From assembly GCA_040266995.1 (NCBI GenBank), contig JAWRHV010000028.1:1-64000 (forward strand): DNA of 64,000 nt. The letters run 5' to 3'. The notes under the pieces are model-generated. The model did not search any database. It was not told the origin of the DNA and saw nothing but the letters and a program-made list of their open reading frames with translations. The DNA is from UBA4312 sp040266995 (GTDB lineage Bacteria > Bacillota_I > Bacilli_A > Erysipelotrichales > Erysipelotrichaceae). Every line of letters starts with the position of its first letter. Positions within the stretch are counted from its first letter, which is position 1. The position numbers were made by a program, and so were the translations under genes. Positions 1 to 7,736 of the stretch are shown here, one piece after another.

Positions 1-1442
1 ACCTGACCGGCACGGGCAGCCTTCCGTTTTTCTTTGGCCAAACGAGCCGCTTTTTCCATTTCATCTTCTTCTTTCGGCTCTTCGACAACAGGCTCTTCCG
101 GTTGTTCAACTTCTTTGATTTCAACAACATCTTCAGGCTGTGTTTCTTCCTTCGTAAGCTTTTCTTTTTCGAATAATGTTTTTGCTTCTTCATGAGATGA
201 AGCCATCGAATCTTCCATTTCGATATCAACATCTTCGTTATAAATGAAATCAGCGGATTCAACATTTTCGATTTCGCTTTCTTTCTTACGCTGCTCTTCA
301 TAATGCAGCTGCTGCTTATAAGCACGTTCACGCGCTTTCTGTTCTTCATATTCTTGCTGCATCGCAAGGCTGCGAGCCATATAATCAATGCCCATCTCCT
401 GCATTTCGCTCTCTGATTTGATATCAATCTTATGGTTCGTCAGCTTCACCGCTAAACGAGCATTCTTTCCCTTTTTACCAATAGCTAATGATAACTGATT
501 ATCCGGTACGACGACAACCAGTCCGTCTTTGACCTCATCGTTTGGAAATACAGCGACGGATTCACTTGGGCTCAGCGCATTCTTGATCAAATCGCTAATA
601 TTATCAGACCATTCAAAGATATCGATCTTTTCACCGTGCAATTCATTGATGATCGATTGGACACGCTGTCCTCTTGGCCCGATGCATGCGCCGATCGGAT
701 CGACATTTTCATTGTAAGAAGTAACAGCAATCTTGCATCGCTCACCGGCTTCTCTGGCGATTGCTTTGATCTCAATGATACCCTGGTAGATTTCCGGTAC
801 TTCCTTTTCGAATAGACGGCGAACAAAAACCGGTGTCGAACGTGAAACCAGGACCTGGGCGCCCTTAGTTTCCCGATTCACTTCAGAAATGACTACAAGA
901 AGCTTTTGTCCTTCATAATAGTGTTCCCCCGGAATCTGCTGCGAACGCTTCATCATTGCCAGTGTCTTATCAATATTGACAATGACAAATTTTTCTTCCA
1001 CCGTTTCCACTGTACCAAGAACCATGTCATCTACTTTATCACAATATTCTTCGTAAATAAGCTGTTTCTCCGCTTCTCGGATCTTCTGTTTGATAACGTT
1101 TTTAGCCAGAACTACATCTGCACGATCAAATTCCGTAAAATCGATTTCCGGTTCATTGACCATCTCACCGATCTTTGCGTTTTCATCGAAACGCAAAGCA
1201 TCCTCCAAAGACAGTTCCAAGGCATCATCCATTACTTCTTCCACAACCATTCTCTGTGGATAAATATGAATATGACCATCATCGATGACTACATTTACAT
1301 AGGCATCCGGTGTCTCAACATGTTTACGATAAGCTTTCGATAAAGCCTCTATCAGAGCAGCTTCAACAATTTCCTGGGACAGTTGACGATCTGCTTCGAT
1401 TCCCAATAACGCTGCTTTTAAATCCTGTACTTTTACTTTCAT
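1..1442 (-). CDS. nusA: Transcription termination/antitermination factor NusA (3' end outside window)
   Basis: NusA binds RNA polymerase and nascent RNA and modulates pausing, termination and antitermination. I translated 480 codons without a stop; the gene runs past base 1. In order there is the N-terminal polymerase-binding domain (about residues 1-125), an S1 domain, and two KH domains with the typical motifs PIGACIGPRGQRVQSI and NQLSLAIGKKGKNARLAV. From about residue 360 a charged, Glu/Lys-rich tail follows (coiled-coil-like, then acidic with Pro-Val-Glu runs); such a tail is not part of the minimal NusA fold. The ATG is preceded by CAGGAG. rimP ends 12 nt upstream, giving the usual rimP-nusA order. 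The C-terminal end cannot be judged here. Confidence 0.96.
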   Translation of the reverse strand, partial: MKVKVQDLKAALLGIEADRQLSQEIVEAALIEALSKAYRKHVETPDAYVNVVIDDGHIHIYPQRMVVEEVMDDALELSLEDALRFDENAKIGEMVNEPEIDFTEFDRADVVLAKNVIKQKIREAEKQLIYEEYCDKVDDMVLGTVETVEEKFVIVNIDKTLAMMKRSQQIPGEHYYEGQKLLVVISEVNRETKGAQVLVSRSTPVFVRRLFEKEVPEIYQGIIEIKAIAREAGERCKIAVTSYNENVDPIGACIGPRGQRVQSIINELHGEKIDIFEWSDNISDLIKNALSPSESVAVFPNDEVKDGLVVVVPDNQLSLAIGKKGKNARLAVKLTNHKIDIKSESEMQEMGIDYMARSLAMQQEYEEQKARERAYKQQLHYEEQRKKESEIENVESADFIYNEDVDIEMEDSMASSHEEAKTLFEKEKLTKEETQPEDVVEIKEVEQPEEPVVEEPKEEDEMEKAARLAKEKRKAARAGQ

Positions 1443-1454
1443 ATTCACTCCTGT

Positions 1455-1913
1455 TTATAATTTTACAGCTGTCATAATCAGCATAATATTTGTTTTATCA
1501 ATCGTGATCGATCTGTTGCGTGTCTTGTCTTTATATTGAACCGTAATGGTATCCTCTGCCACTTCAATCAAATCTCCACGTACACTATCTAATCCTTGTT
1601 TCGGGTCTTTTAATTTCACATAAACATAAGACCCCTGTGCATTTTTGATCTGTTCTTCTGTTTTTAATTCTCGTTCGGCACCCGGTGAACAGACCTCGAG
1701 ATTATACTCTTTTCCATACCAGTCCTTTTCATCGAGCATCTCACTGATGGCATCTGAACAAATGACACAAGTATCCAGATCAACGGTTCCTTCAATCTTT
1801 TCAATGGATATACGCAGGATCGGTGGCTTTTCGTTTGTCAGCCATTCCAGCTCATACAGCCGGCATCCGTTTTGTTCTAAACATTCTACTATCCATTCCT
1901 TTAGATTGTCCAT
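1455..1913 (-). CDS. rimP: Ribosome maturation factor RimP
   Basis: RimP assists maturation of the 30S ribosomal subunit. The 152-residue product has the normal length and fold order: an N-terminal alpha/beta domain with PPILRISIEK and VDLDTCVICSDAISEMLD, then SPGAERELKTEEQ, then the C-terminal SH3-like barrel ending VKL. An in-frame start at 2009 would add 32 residues and abut the gmk stop, but the ATG at 1913 has GGAAGGGAG at the right distance and gives a family-typical N-terminus, so I use it. It lies in a gmk-rimP-nusA run. A strong hairpin (1935-1958) sits in the leader just ahead of this start. Confidence 0.93.
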   Translation of the reverse strand: MDNLKEWIVECLEQNGCRLYELEWLTNEKPPILRISIEKIEGTVDLDTCVICSDAISEMLDEKDWYGKEYNLEVCSPGAERELKTEEQIKNAQGSYVYVKLKDPKQGLDSVRGDLIEVAEDTITVQYKDKTRNRSITIDKTNIMLIMTAVKL

Positions 1914-1934
1914 ACATGACTCCCTTCCAAAATG

Positions 1935-1962
1935 AAGGAGTGGTTTTACCCACTCCTTTTTC
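1935..1962. other. Hairpin in the rimP-nusA leader
   Basis: Perfect 9-bp stem 1935-1943/1950-1958 (AAGGAGTGG with CCACTCCTT) and a 6-nt loop, between gmk and rimP. On the minus (coding) strand it is not followed by a strong U tract, so it is a weak terminator and may be a leader structure about 20 nt before the rimP start. On the plus strand a T run follows, but no plus-strand gene ends here. Confidence 0.6.
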
Positions 1963-1974
1963 ATATCTATGTGA

Positions 1975-2003
1975 AATTTACCACATTTTATAGGAAACTG
2001 CAA
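1975..2003 (-). promoter_or_regulatory. Possible promoter for rimP-nusA
   Basis: TTGCAG (1998-2003), 17-bp spacer, TAAATT (1975-1980) on the minus strand inside the 96-nt gmk-rimP gap. This would give a leader of about 55 nt carrying the hairpin. The -10 is weak; read-through from gmk is the alternative. Confidence 0.3.
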
Positions 2004-2009
2004 GAACAT

Positions 2010-2588
2010 TTACTTCTTATCTTGCAATTCAATCGTACGCAGAATGATCAGTTCGATCAAGTCAGCGGCCAGTTTGGCGTCTTCATTACATATGATGTAT
2101 TTATAATTCGACATCATCTTCATCTCATGGCTCGCTTTTGCCAGTCTTTGCTGAATGATTTCCTCCGGCTCGGACCGACGGCCACGGATACGACGCTCCA
2201 ATTCCTCCATGGAAGGTGGAATGATAAATATGCTCAAAGCATCCGGGCATTTCTTTTGTACCTGTACAGCTCCCTGCACTTCAATTTCCAAAAGAACATT
2301 CTTTCCTTCGTTCCTTAATCGCTCGACTTCCTCCATCGGTGTTCCATAATAGTTTCCGACAAATTCCGCGTATTCCAGAAGCTGTCCGTTTTCAATGGCA
2401 TTTTCAAATTCCTCTTTTGTACGGAAAAAATAGTCGACACCATCCACTTCTCCTTCTCTTGGCTTCCGCGTTGTCATTGATGTAGAGTAAGCCAGATTCA
2501 GATCCTCATTTTTTTCAAAATGACCGCGAATCGTTCCTTTTCCGACACCGCTTGGACCACTTAGTATAATTAATAATCCTCGTTTCAT
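2010..2588 (-). CDS. gmk: Guanylate kinase
   Basis: Gmk phosphorylates GMP to GDP with ATP, in purine nucleotide recycling. The 192-residue cytosolic protein is close to normal length. The P-loop GPSGVGKG is at residues 10-17, followed by the GMP-binding region TRKPREGEVDGVDYFF and LLEYAEFVGNYYGTP. The ATG at 2588 follows AAAGGAAGTGG and sits 16 nt below a consensus-like promoter (2611-2639). The gene is divergent from rqcH and leads the gmk-rimP-nusA run. Confidence 0.97.
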   Translation of the reverse strand: MKRGLLIILSGPSGVGKGTIRGHFEKNEDLNLAYSTSMTTRKPREGEVDGVDYFFRTKEEFENAIENGQLLEYAEFVGNYYGTPMEEVERLRNEGKNVLLEIEVQGAVQVQKKCPDALSIFIIPPSMEELERRIRGRRSEPEEIIQQRLAKASHEMKMMSNYKYIICNEDAKLAADLIELIILRTIELQDKK

Positions 2589-2610
2589 TCATCCACTTCC
2601 TTTTTTAATC

Positions 2611-2639
2611 ATTGTATCCTCATAAAATGGGAGTGTCAA
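2611..2639 (-). promoter_or_regulatory. Sigma-A promoter for gmk
   Basis: TTGACA (2634-2639), 17-bp spacer, TACAAT (2611-2616) on the minus strand. Predicted start near 2604 gives a short leader with the gmk Shine-Dalgarno. Confidence 0.7.
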
Positions 2640-2647
2640 AAAAATTA

Positions 2648-2656
2648 TGTTACAAT
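2648..2656 (+). promoter_or_regulatory. Extended -10 promoter for rqcH
   Basis: TG at 2648-2649 followed after one base by TACAAT (2651-2656), with no clear -35. It overlaps the divergent gmk promoter and would give a roughly 18-nt leader containing AAAGGAGG. Confidence 0.5.
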
Positions 2657-2680
2657 AAAAGTCTTAAAGGAGGCGTTGTA

Positions 2681-4309
2681 ATGGCCATCGACGGTTTAAT
2701 GCTATATTCCATATCCAAACAATTAAATACTCTTTGCCCATGCAAGATCAACAAGATCCAAAACATTAGCGATGAAGAGATTCTTTTTAATTTGCATACA
2801 AGAGATCAAGGCAATCAGCGTTGTGTGATCAATGTGCATTCCAATACCAACCGGATCTATTTATCCGGTTATATGGAAACAACGCAATCCAGTCCATCCA
2901 ATTTTGTCATGGTGTTACGCAAATGCATAGGAAACGGAATCCTTGAATCCATCGAGCAGAAAAACTTTGACCGGATTCTGTGCATGCACATAACCCACCG
3001 CAATGAACTGGGAGATTTGAACAATTATGATCTTTATATTGAATTAATGGGCAAATATGCAAATATGATCCTTGTTTGCGATCAGCAGATCGTCGATGCG
3101 TTAAAACGAATCCCTGTTTATGAGAATACAAAGCGTTTTATCCATCCTGGAGCTCTTTATGTGCTGCCGGAACAAAAGGAAAAGAAAAACCCTCTTGTAG
3201 CCAATGACATCGATACCGATACAAGCCTTGTATCTCAGTTCTATGGGTTTTCTCCGTTATTATCCCGTGAATTTCTCTATCGAATGCACAAAGGGCAAAC
3301 ATATTCAGAGATCCTCAACGAATTATTGCAATCTCAAACCATGTACCTCTATGAAAAAGAGTTTCATTGTATTGAACTGACACATCTTCACCAAACACCT
3401 AGAGTGGTCAGTTTCATGGAAGGTTTGAATCAGATCCACCAGAAAGATGAAAGTAAAAACCGCATCCGGGAACAATGTACAGATGTGTTCCGGACCATTG
3501 AAAATGAAAAACGCAAAGCTTTAAAAAAGCTGCCGAAGCTGGAAGCCAGTTTTGAGAAAGCCAAAGAATATGGCATATACCAGGAATACGGGGATCTTTT
3601 GTTTGCGTATATGTATAACACTGAAAAAGCACCTGTTATCACCCTCCCTTCTTTTACCGATGGAAAGGATATAAACATACCCATTGACATGCGCTATGAT
3701 CTGAAGACCAACGCCAATAAGTTTTATCAGAAATATCATAAGCTGAAACGAAGCCAGTCTATTCTTTTAGAACAGATCGAACAATGTAAAAAAGACATAG
3801 AGTATTATACACAGCTCAGTGAACAGCTCAATTACTGCTCCATTGACGATGCCCGGGAGATCCGAGAGGAACTGATCCAAAACCATGTGCTGCGCAGCCA
3901 TAAAAAACATCGCAGGCAAACAAAAAAACACCCTAACTATCTGCATCTGAAATGCGAAGGATTTGAAATCTATATCGGCAAGAATAACCTGCAAAACAAT
4001 TACATTACCCATCGTCTTTCACGCAAACAAGATATCTGGTTCCATGTAAAAGGCTATCATGGCTCCCACGTTCTTTTAAAAACAGAGCATCCGGATGAAA
4101 GACAGATACGAATGTGTGCCCAACTGGCCGCCTACCATTCCAAAGGGAAACATTCCAGCAGTGTACCAGTAGACTATTGCCCGATTTCACAAATCAAAAA
4201 AGTTCCGGGTTCCAAAATTGGTTTTGTGACCATGAAATCATATAAGACAATCTATATCGACCCGGAAGAATCCGTGATCCAGGAATGGATCAAAACGTAT
4301 AAACGTTAA
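2681..4309 (+). CDS. rqcH: RqcH/NFACT family protein (fibronectin-binding protein-like, ribosome quality control)
   Basis: RqcH-type NFACT proteins bind stalled 50S-peptidyl-tRNA complexes and recruit tRNA-Ala to add C-terminal alanine tails; older annotations call them FbpA. The 542-residue product has an N-terminal NFACT-N domain (opening MAIDGLMLYSISKQLN), a central helical coiled-coil region rich in Lys/Glu (about 250-410), and the C-terminal NFACT-R/DUF814 domain with NNYITHRLSRKQDIWFHVKG and GSHVLLKTEHPD. Longer in-frame starts exist upstream, but AAAGGAGG precedes the ATG at 2681 at optimal distance. A bidirectional terminator follows directly. Confidence 0.93.
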   Translation: MAIDGLMLYSISKQLNTLCPCKINKIQNISDEEILFNLHTRDQGNQRCVINVHSNTNRIYLSGYMETTQSSPSNFVMVLRKCIGNGILESIEQKNFDRILCMHITHRNELGDLNNYDLYIELMGKYANMILVCDQQIVDALKRIPVYENTKRFIHPGALYVLPEQKEKKNPLVANDIDTDTSLVSQFYGFSPLLSREFLYRMHKGQTYSEILNELLQSQTMYLYEKEFHCIELTHLHQTPRVVSFMEGLNQIHQKDESKNRIREQCTDVFRTIENEKRKALKKLPKLEASFEKAKEYGIYQEYGDLLFAYMYNTEKAPVITLPSFTDGKDINIPIDMRYDLKTNANKFYQKYHKLKRSQSILLEQIEQCKKDIEYYTQLSEQLNYCSIDDAREIREELIQNHVLRSHKKHRRQTKKHPNYLHLKCEGFEIYIGKNNLQNNYITHRLSRKQDIWFHVKGYHGSHVLLKTEHPDERQIRMCAQLAAYHSKGKHSSSVPVDYCPISQIKKVPGSKIGFVTMKSYKTIYIDPEESVIQEWIKTYKR

Positions 4310-4311
4310 GA

Positions 4312-4338
4312 AAAGCCCGTCAACACAACGGGCTTTTT
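4312..4338. terminator. Bidirectional terminator between rqcH and rnfB
   Basis: Perfect 9-bp stem 4312-4320/4328-4336 (AAAGCCCGT with ACGGGCTTT) with a 7-nt loop. A T run follows on both strands, so it ends rqcH and the convergent rnf operon. Confidence 0.88.
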
Positions 4339-4339
4339 A

Positions 4340-4645
4340 CTATCCTTTGATTTTAATGGTGCTGCCATCCGGACCTGGTGTATTTGCCAGGTATTCCAGA
4401 ATCGCCTGTTTCTGATCCGGTTTGGTCGGTTTACATAAGAAGGAATTTACTTCTCCATCCACCATGGCTTCCGCAAACCCGGAGCATCCCGGATAACCGC
4501 AACCACCACAGTTATATCCCGGAAGCATACCCGTTACGTGTTCCACACGTTCGTCGACTTCCACCTTTAATTTGTTGTCGGCAATACCGAGCCCAAATCC
4601 TAACAGAGCGCCAAGCACTAACATCATGATAATTGCTACGACCAT
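4340..4645 (-). CDS. rnfB: RnfB, short form lacking the ferredoxin-like domain
   Basis: RnfB is the Rnf subunit thought to take electrons from reduced ferredoxin. This copy is 101 residues, whereas typical RnfB proteins are about 180-330. Present: an N-terminal membrane helix (about 2-20) and the first Fe-S domain with cysteines at 46, 49, 54 and 71 (GYNCGGCGYPGC ... FLC). Absent: the C-terminal 2x[4Fe-4S] ferredoxin-like domain with its CxxCxxCxxxCP motifs. The ORF ends at a normal stop directly against a terminator, so this is not an obvious frameshift. I start at the ATG at 4645, 5-6 nt after TGGAGG; an upstream ATG at 4657 overlaps the previous stop codon. It is the last gene of the rnf operon. 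Confidence 0.88.
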   Translation of the reverse strand: MVVAIIMMLVLGALLGFGLGIADNKLKVEVDERVEHVTGMLPGYNCGGCGYPGCSGFAEAMVDGEVNSFLCKPTKPDQKQAILEYLANTPGPDGSTIKIKG

Positions 4646-4656
4646 ATTAACCTCCA

Positions 4657-4824
4657 TTATTTATGATCCGGATGCAGCTGACAGGAAACCAGTTTGCATC
4701 CATCACAATCTGCTTTAATATTTTCACAACCTTCTGGTACAGGTGTTTTATGATTTTTAATGTACGCCCAAATATATATACCGATCAAAGCACTGATAAA
4801 GAGCACACCGGCAATAATACGCAT
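4657..4824 (-). CDS. Small cysteine-rich single-span membrane protein in the rnf operon
   Basis: A 55-residue protein with one membrane helix (residues 2-22) and a short soluble tail with four cysteines at 33, 40, 43 and 48 (EGCENIKADCDGCKLVSC). Its start overlaps the rnfA stop (TAATG), its stop overlaps the next possible ATG in the same way, and GCAGGAG precedes the start, so it is translated as part of the operon. I do not recognise a named family. The design (one helix, then four closely spaced cysteines) resembles NqrM, the small protein needed to mature the Fe centre of Na+-NQR, whose NqrD/E subunits are homologues of RnfA/E. An Fe-delivery role for RnfA/RnfE is my inference; a FeoB-associated Cys-rich peptide is an alternative. 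Confidence 0.8.
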   Translation of the reverse strand: MRIIAGVLFISALIGIYIWAYIKNHKTPVPEGCENIKADCDGCKLVSCQLHPDHK

Positions 4825-5399
4825 TAGATCACTCCTGCAAAGGCAGAGAATGCCATAGACATAATAGCTGCACAAATCAAGGCAATCGCATTCCCTTTGA
4901 AGAATTCAGGTACATCGCTTATCTCCAGCTTTTCGCGAATTGTCGAAAAAATATACAGAACCAAAGCAAATCCTAAAGGTGTACCAATGCTGTACATGAT
5001 CATATGTCCAATATCATATCCATTCTGGATATTAACCAGACATACATTTAATACGACACAGTTCGTAGTGATCAATGGAAGATAAACACCCAGTGACTTA
5101 TACAAAGCCGGACTTGTCTTTTTAATAAACATCTCCGTTAACTGTACCAGGGATGCAATGACCAGAATAAACGTAATCAGGTCCATAAATTCCAGATGCA
5201 GCGGAACCAGTACCAGGTAATATAAAGCATATGTTACAAATGCGGCCACGACAATGACGAAGATAACAGCAATACCCATACCTAATGCGGAAGAACGTTT
5301 TTTGGATACACCCATAAAAGGACACATACCCAAGAACTGCGTTAATACAACGTTATTCACAATTAAGCTGGTAAATAATAGTCCAAATAATTCAGCCAT
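4824..5399 (-). CDS. rnfA: Electron transport complex subunit RnfA
   Basis: RnfA is an integral membrane subunit that with RnfE is thought to hold an Fe-S centre inside the membrane and form part of the ion path. The 191-residue product has about six membrane helices and the conserved cysteine motifs FLGMCPFMGVSKK and ITTNCVVLNVCLVN. The start follows AAAGGAGG. It lies 3 nt after rnfE and overlaps the next gene by 1 nt, consistent with tight co-translation. Confidence 0.96.
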   Translation of the reverse strand: MAELFGLLFTSLIVNNVVLTQFLGMCPFMGVSKKRSSALGMGIAVIFVIVVAAFVTYALYYLVLVPLHLEFMDLITFILVIASLVQLTEMFIKKTSPALYKSLGVYLPLITTNCVVLNVCLVNIQNGYDIGHMIMYSIGTPLGFALVLYIFSTIREKLEISDVPEFFKGNAIALICAAIMSMAFSAFAGVI

Positions 5400-5402
5400 A
5401 AA

Positions 5403-6062
5403 TTACTTTTCCTCCTTTGCAGCCGCTTCTTCCTTTTTGGCCTGACGGTCTTTATACCAGGCAACAAAAGCAGCTAACACCGCAAATGTCAGGAATGCAC
5501 CAACCGGTGAATTAAACATGCTGATTGTAAAGTCTTCCGGTATGATCGTCAGCTTTAAAAAGATTTGATCCGGGTTGAACATATTGCTGATTTGGAACCC
5601 GCCGGTCGATAATACTTCACGGATGAACGACATAACAAATACGGCAATGAAATAACCCAGTCCCATACCAATACCATCCAGCGCACTATCCAATACATTG
5701 TGATCGCACGCAAAGGCTTCAGCACGTCCTAAGATAATACAGTTTACAACGATCAATGGAATGAATACACCTAAACTCGTATTTAAAGAGGGTGCATACG
5801 CTTCAATCACCATTTGAATGATCTTAACCAATGTCGCGATAACGACAATATATACAGGAATATGAATTTCATCCGGTGTAATATTTCGGATCAAGGAAAT
5901 AATGCAGTTTGATAATACCAATACACAAATAACTGCCAGTCCCATTCCGATGGCGTTGTCTACACTTGTGGTAATAGCCAAAGTTGAACAGATACCCAGG
6001 AATAAGGAGAATACCGGATTTTCCTTGATCAATCCGTTTTTAAAATTTTCGAATCGATTCAT
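5403..6062 (-). CDS. rnfE: Electron transport complex subunit RnfE
   Basis: RnfE is the pseudo-symmetric membrane partner of RnfA. The 219-residue protein has about six helices with the conserved cysteines in FLGICSTLAITTSVDNAIGM and VVNCIILGRAEAFAC, inverted in topology relative to RnfA. A short charged tail rich in Lys/Glu/Ala ends the protein. The ATG follows AAAGGAG, and only 2 nt separate it from rnfG. Confidence 0.96.
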   Translation of the reverse strand: MNRFENFKNGLIKENPVFSLFLGICSTLAITTSVDNAIGMGLAVICVLVLSNCIISLIRNITPDEIHIPVYIVVIATLVKIIQMVIEAYAPSLNTSLGVFIPLIVVNCIILGRAEAFACDHNVLDSALDGIGMGLGYFIAVFVMSFIREVLSTGGFQISNMFNPDQIFLKLTIIPEDFTISMFNSPVGAFLTFAVLAAFVAWYKDRQAKKEEAAAKEEK

Positions 6063-6064
6063 GT

Positions 6065-6580
6065 TTATTCTCCTTTCAACTGATCCACATAAGTACTGGC
6101 TTCATTGATTCCGTTGACAACACCACTGGAGGAAATTGTAGCTCCACTGATCGTATCGATGGAATCATCACTGGCTTTGCCATTGACAGTGTTGATAAAA
6201 TCAGGTTCCATAACTTTTGAACCTAATCCTTTTGTATCTCCGTTGGATAACGGATAATACTGATCTACCGTCTTATCACCTGTATTGATTGATACAAGGA
6301 AGGTTGTACCATCTTTATAGCCAGGTACCTTCATATTAAAAATCAGCTTATCTTCGTACTTATATACTTTCTGAACTGTTTTTGAATCTATATTAAATTC
6401 AACTTCTTTAAAATCATCTTCACCGGCATCCGGGTACATTGTCATCAAAGATTCGCGTTCCAGACGTGCATTGTTTTCTGCGATGACCGGTGCAGTTACC
6501 TGATTCGCAAAGGAAAGTGCCCCACCTGCCAACGCTGAAATAATAGCTAAGAATAAAGAAAGATGCATGATTTTACTCAT
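6065..6580 (-). CDS. rnfG: Electron transport complex subunit RnfG (covalent FMN protein)
   Basis: RnfG carries a covalently bound FMN facing the outside of the membrane. The 171-residue product has one N-terminal membrane helix and an extracytoplasmic FMN-binding domain ending in the flavinylation motif DTISGATISSSGV; the acceptor threonine is about residue 148. The ATG overlaps the rnfD stop (ATGA) and follows CAGGAGG. The flavin transferase ApbE that would load this site is encoded divergently at 9188. Confidence 0.96.
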   Translation of the reverse strand: MSKIMHLSLFLAIISALAGGALSFANQVTAPVIAENNARLERESLMTMYPDAGEDDFKEVEFNIDSKTVQKVYKYEDKLIFNMKVPGYKDGTTFLVSINTGDKTVDQYYPLSNGDTKGLGSKVMEPDFINTVNGKASDDSIDTISGATISSSGVVNGINEASTYVDQLKGE

Positions 6581-7722
6581 AATACTTCCTCCTGAACCTC
6601 AGTCTGCAGAACCGCTTCCTTATCCAGCGAAGAGACTGGTTCCAATATCATTGCTGTAAATACAGATACAGCAACGGCAACAACACAAAGAACCGCAAAA
6701 GCCTTCTTTGCTTTAGGCAATACTTCCAACTGCTTGCCATCCAGCAAAGATTCGATCAAAGGTGTTAACATGTTCATTAACAAAATCGAATATAAACAAC
6801 CTTCCGGCAGATTTCCTGCCAAACGGATCAATACTGTTAATATGGCAGCACCGATGGCGAAAATCACACGACCGGCTGGACTTGTCGGTGAGGTAACGGG
6901 ATCTGTCAGCATAAAAACGGCGCCAAAGACTACACCACCCAACAACAAGTGTAAACAAGGATACCAGATCAAGCCCGGGATTCCATGATAAGGCCCCACT
7001 TTAGTAATAAGGGCAACGATCATCGTCATCACAAAGATCGTGCAAAGATAGACAACCGGCACTCTCCAGTCGATTATTTTACGAACGATCAATACGATGC
7101 CGACCAATACAATCGCAATCGTAAACGTTTCCCCCAAAGCCCCTGGATATGTTCCCAATAATAAAGACTTCCATCCGCCATACTGCTGAAGGAATGCATC
7201 CAGCATCTGTTCGTTGTATGGCATCCAGCCAAATTGACTGGCAATATTCGCTGTTGGCGTTGCACTTGTTACCAGGTCGGTTCCGGCACCCATGAAGGCA
7301 GCAAAAATCACAGCACGTCCGACAGCAGCCGGATTAAAGATGTTTTGTCCAAAACCACCAAATAACATTTTTGCAAACACAATTGCGAAGAAAGTGGCAA
7401 CAATCAATGCATAAATCCGCATGGAAATCGGTACCATTAACGTTAATATAATAGCCGTGACCCATCCAAAGGAATTTTTGATTTCTTTCATTGGTTCCCT
7501 TTTACGGATCTTCGCAAACGCAAACTCACAGACAAAAACAGTTGCCAATGAGCTGATCAGCATCAAGACAGCTTGCAGAGCATAACGTGCCCCAAATGCT
7601 GTGTAATAATAAATGACTGCCAAGAAAAAGATAGCCATCAGACCGATTGTCAACTCTTTCATAATATTCTGTGTCGTCAAAGGTCCTCTTAAACTTGGAC
7701 TTACATGAAAATTAAACTTCAT
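6577..7722 (-). CDS. rnfD: Electron transport complex subunit RnfD (covalent FMN membrane protein)
   Basis: RnfD is the large membrane subunit, homologous to NqrB. The 381-residue protein has multiple helices, the characteristic FGGFGQNIFNPAAVGR segment, the likely flavinylation site TDLVTSATP (Thr155 in SAT), and MLTDPVTSPTSPAGR. Its start follows TAGGAGGG. It sits 14 nt after rnfC and overlaps rnfG by 4 nt. Confidence 0.96.
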   Translation of the reverse strand: MKFNFHVSPSLRGPLTTQNIMKELTIGLMAIFFLAVIYYYTAFGARYALQAVLMLISSLATVFVCEFAFAKIRKREPMKEIKNSFGWVTAIILTLMVPISMRIYALIVATFFAIVFAKMLFGGFGQNIFNPAAVGRAVIFAAFMGAGTDLVTSATPTANIASQFGWMPYNEQMLDAFLQQYGGWKSLLLGTYPGALGETFTIAIVLVGIVLIVRKIIDWRVPVVYLCTIFVMTMIVALITKVGPYHGIPGLIWYPCLHLLLGGVVFGAVFMLTDPVTSPTSPAGRVIFAIGAAILTVLIRLAGNLPEGCLYSILLMNMLTPLIESLLDGKQLEVLPKAKKAFAVLCVVAVAVSVFTAMILEPVSSLDKEAVLQTEVQEEVL

Positions 7723-7736
7723 CTTTCAATGCCCTC

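Noticed and set aside
906..1343. 145-codon plus-strand open frame
   Set aside because: It is antisense to nusA S1/KH sequence, has no ribosome site and no protein-like composition.
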